Assembly: GCA_003155335.1 (NCBI GenBank)
Contig: PMCG01000199.1
Span: forward strand, 1 to 6,862
Source: Acidobacteriota bacterium
GTDB taxonomy: Bacteria; Acidobacteriota; Vicinamibacteria; Fen-336
Length of the DNA: 6,862 nucleotides
Reading direction: 5' to 3'
In this document: positions 5,932 to 6,862 of the stretch, in pieces
Numbering within the stretch: the stretch's first letter is position 1
Layout of the letters: each line of letters opens with the position of its first letter
Translations under genes and position numbers: made by a program
Notes under the pieces: model-generated
The model's database searches: none
The model's input: only the letters and a program-made list of their open reading frames with translations
What the model was told of the DNA's origin: nothing

Positions 5932-6862
5932 ATCCGCGTGCCGGCGTGCGCTCGCAGCACGCCTACGACGCGCTCGCCAACGCGCCGCACGGCTGGCAAC
6001 TTGAGATCGAGATCACCAACGCCCCGGGCCACGCGCGTGAGCTGGCACGCGAGTCCGCCGAACGTGGCGACGACGCGGTCCTGGCCGTCGGGGGCGACGG
6101 AACCATCAACGAGGTGGCCGCCGGCCTGGTCGGCTCACGCACGGCCCTGGGCGTCGTGCCGGCAGGCTCCGGAAATGGGCTCGCGCGCACGCTCGGCATC
6201 GCGCTCGATCCGGCCGCCGCGCTCGCAGAGCTGGCCACCGGCGTGCGCCGTCGTATGGACGTCGGCCGCATCAACGGCGAGGTCTTCCTCAATGTTGCCG
6301 GCGTGGGCTTCGACGCTTTCATCTCGGCGGCCTTCCACGACTGGACGCAGCCGGGGCGCCGCCGCGGCATCCTGCCCTACGTCTGGCTCAGCTTCGCCTC
6401 GCTGAAGACGTTCGTTCCGGAGGTGTGGCGCCTGGAGACAGCCGGCCAGAGCGTCGAGCTGCCGGCATTCCTGGCGACGTTCGCCAACGGCCGGCAGTAC
6501 GGCGGCGGAGCGATCATCGCGCCCGGAGCCCGACTCGACGACGGCCAGCTCGAGATCGTCATCGTCGAGCCCTGTCCCAAACTGGAGATGATGCTCAACG
6601 CGCCGCGCTTGTTCTTAGGGACGATCGGGAGCTTCCGCCGCTACCGCCGCTGGACCGCGCCGTCGGCGACGCTGACCGGCCAGCGCAGCACCGACCACCA
6701 TCGCGACGGCGAACCTGGCGGCCGTAGCGCGCGCTTTGACATCCGGGTGGAACCGCGCGCGCTGGAGGTGCTCGTGCCGCGGCACACGGCGGAGGATGCG
6801 CAGGGGCCGTTCGCAGCGCAGGACGGCACGGCGGAGCGTCCGCAGCCCGACGCGGCGGAATG
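5910..6862 (+). CDS. Diacylglycerol kinase family lipid kinase, YegS/DagK-like (3' end outside window)
   Basis: A lipid kinase of the diacylglycerol / sphingosine kinase catalytic-domain superfamily, which transfers phosphate from a nucleoside triphosphate to a lipid hydroxyl at the inner membrane. At least 317 residues are encoded. Motifs: VRAILNPRAG (3-12), the nucleotide-binding GGDGTINEV (61-69), PAGSGNGLAR (84-93), FLNVAGVGFDA (126-136), NGRQYGGGAIIAPGARLDDGQLEIV (193-217), and DGE at 266-268 supplying the catalytic acidic residue. GSGNG instead of GTxND in the second loop resembles the sphingosine-kinase-like branch. The GTG at 5910 has a GAGGAG ribosome binding site 5 bases upstream, and the gene overlaps the preceding stop by 22 bases, indicating coupled translation. 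After about residue 290 the sequence is a low-complexity Ala/Gln/Pro/Asp-rich tail. The frame is still open at the edge, ending in TG; a following A would make a stop. The substrate (diacylglycerol, phosphatidylglycerol or another lipid) is unknown. Confidence 0.92.
   Translation, partial: MHVRAILNPRAGVRSQHAYDALANAPHGWQLEIEITNAPGHARELARESAERGDDAVLAVGGDGTINEVAAGLVGSRTALGVVPAGSGNGLARTLGIALDPAAALAELATGVRRRMDVGRINGEVFLNVAGVGFDAFISAAFHDWTQPGRRRGILPYVWLSFASLKTFVPEVWRLETAGQSVELPAFLATFANGRQYGGGAIIAPGARLDDGQLEIVIVEPCPKLEMMLNAPRLFLGTIGSFRRYRRWTAPSATLTGQRSTDHHRDGEPGGRSARFDIRVEPRALEVLVPRHTAEDAQGPFAAQDGTAERPQPDAAE

Noticed and set aside
5938..6405. Plus-strand ATG-started frame of 155 codons, and another at 6425-6727, within the lipid kinase region.
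   Set aside because: Both are out of frame with the GTG-started kinase frame from 5910, which shows all family motifs without interruption to the window end.
1..6862. CRISPR arrays, tRNA or rRNA genes, insertion sequences, integrase or toxin-antitoxin genes.
   Set aside because: No regularly spaced repeats, no RNA-gene signatures and no transposase or recombinase motifs were seen on either strand; nearly all bases belong to the seven genes described.

Overview
The window is a densely coding, GC-rich stretch (GC clearly well above 60% by eye) of a bacterial chromosome. It holds seven genes, two of them cut by the window edges, and no non-coding gap longer than about 51 bases. The core content is housekeeping: chorismate synthase, tRNA pseudouridine synthase and orotate phosphoribosyltransferase. 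A WaaE/KdtX-like family 2 glycosyltransferase suggests a Gram-negative envelope with lipopolysaccharide or a similar glycolipid. High GC, a penicillin-acylase paralog and an orotate phosphoribosyltransferase with a C-terminal CPLC motif would fit an uncultured Gram-negative such as an Acidobacteriota member. That placement is a low-confidence impression, not a demonstrated assignment.

Layout, left to right. (1) Positions 1-1502, plus strand: the 3' part of a penicillin acylase family (Ntn-hydrolase) gene, most of the beta chain. (2) 1510-2631, plus: aroC. (3) 2641-3423, minus: truA, convergent with aroC across a 9-base gap. (4) 3443-4027, minus: pyrE, 19 bases upstream of truA and probably its operon partner. 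(5) A 51-base divergent intergenic region that appears to hold promoters for both directions. (6) 4079-4843, plus: family 2 glycosyltransferase. (7) 4843-5931, plus: family 4 glycosyltransferase, overlapping the previous gene by one base. (8) 5910 to the window end, plus: a YegS/DagK-type diacylglycerol (lipid) kinase family protein. It starts with GTG behind a strong ribosome binding site inside the end of the preceding gene.

Genes 6-8 form a translationally coupled set for envelope glycolipid or lipopolysaccharide metabolism: two sugar transferases and one lipid-phosphorylating enzyme. AroC supplies chorismate for aromatic compounds, PyrE makes OMP for pyrimidines, and TruA modifies tRNA anticodon arms. 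The acylase probably works outside the cytoplasm on an amide-linked substrate that cannot be named from sequence.

I see no clearly new system, mobile element, CRISPR array or RNA gene. The most interesting signals are small. Three genes (aroC, pyrE and the family 2 glycosyltransferase) lack a Shine-Dalgarno sequence but carry a TANNNT -10-like hexamer 6-9 bases before the start codon, the arrangement of leaderless transcripts. A perfect 16-bp palindrome is centred on the aroC start codon, and a short inverted repeat covers both stop codons of the convergent aroC/truA pair.
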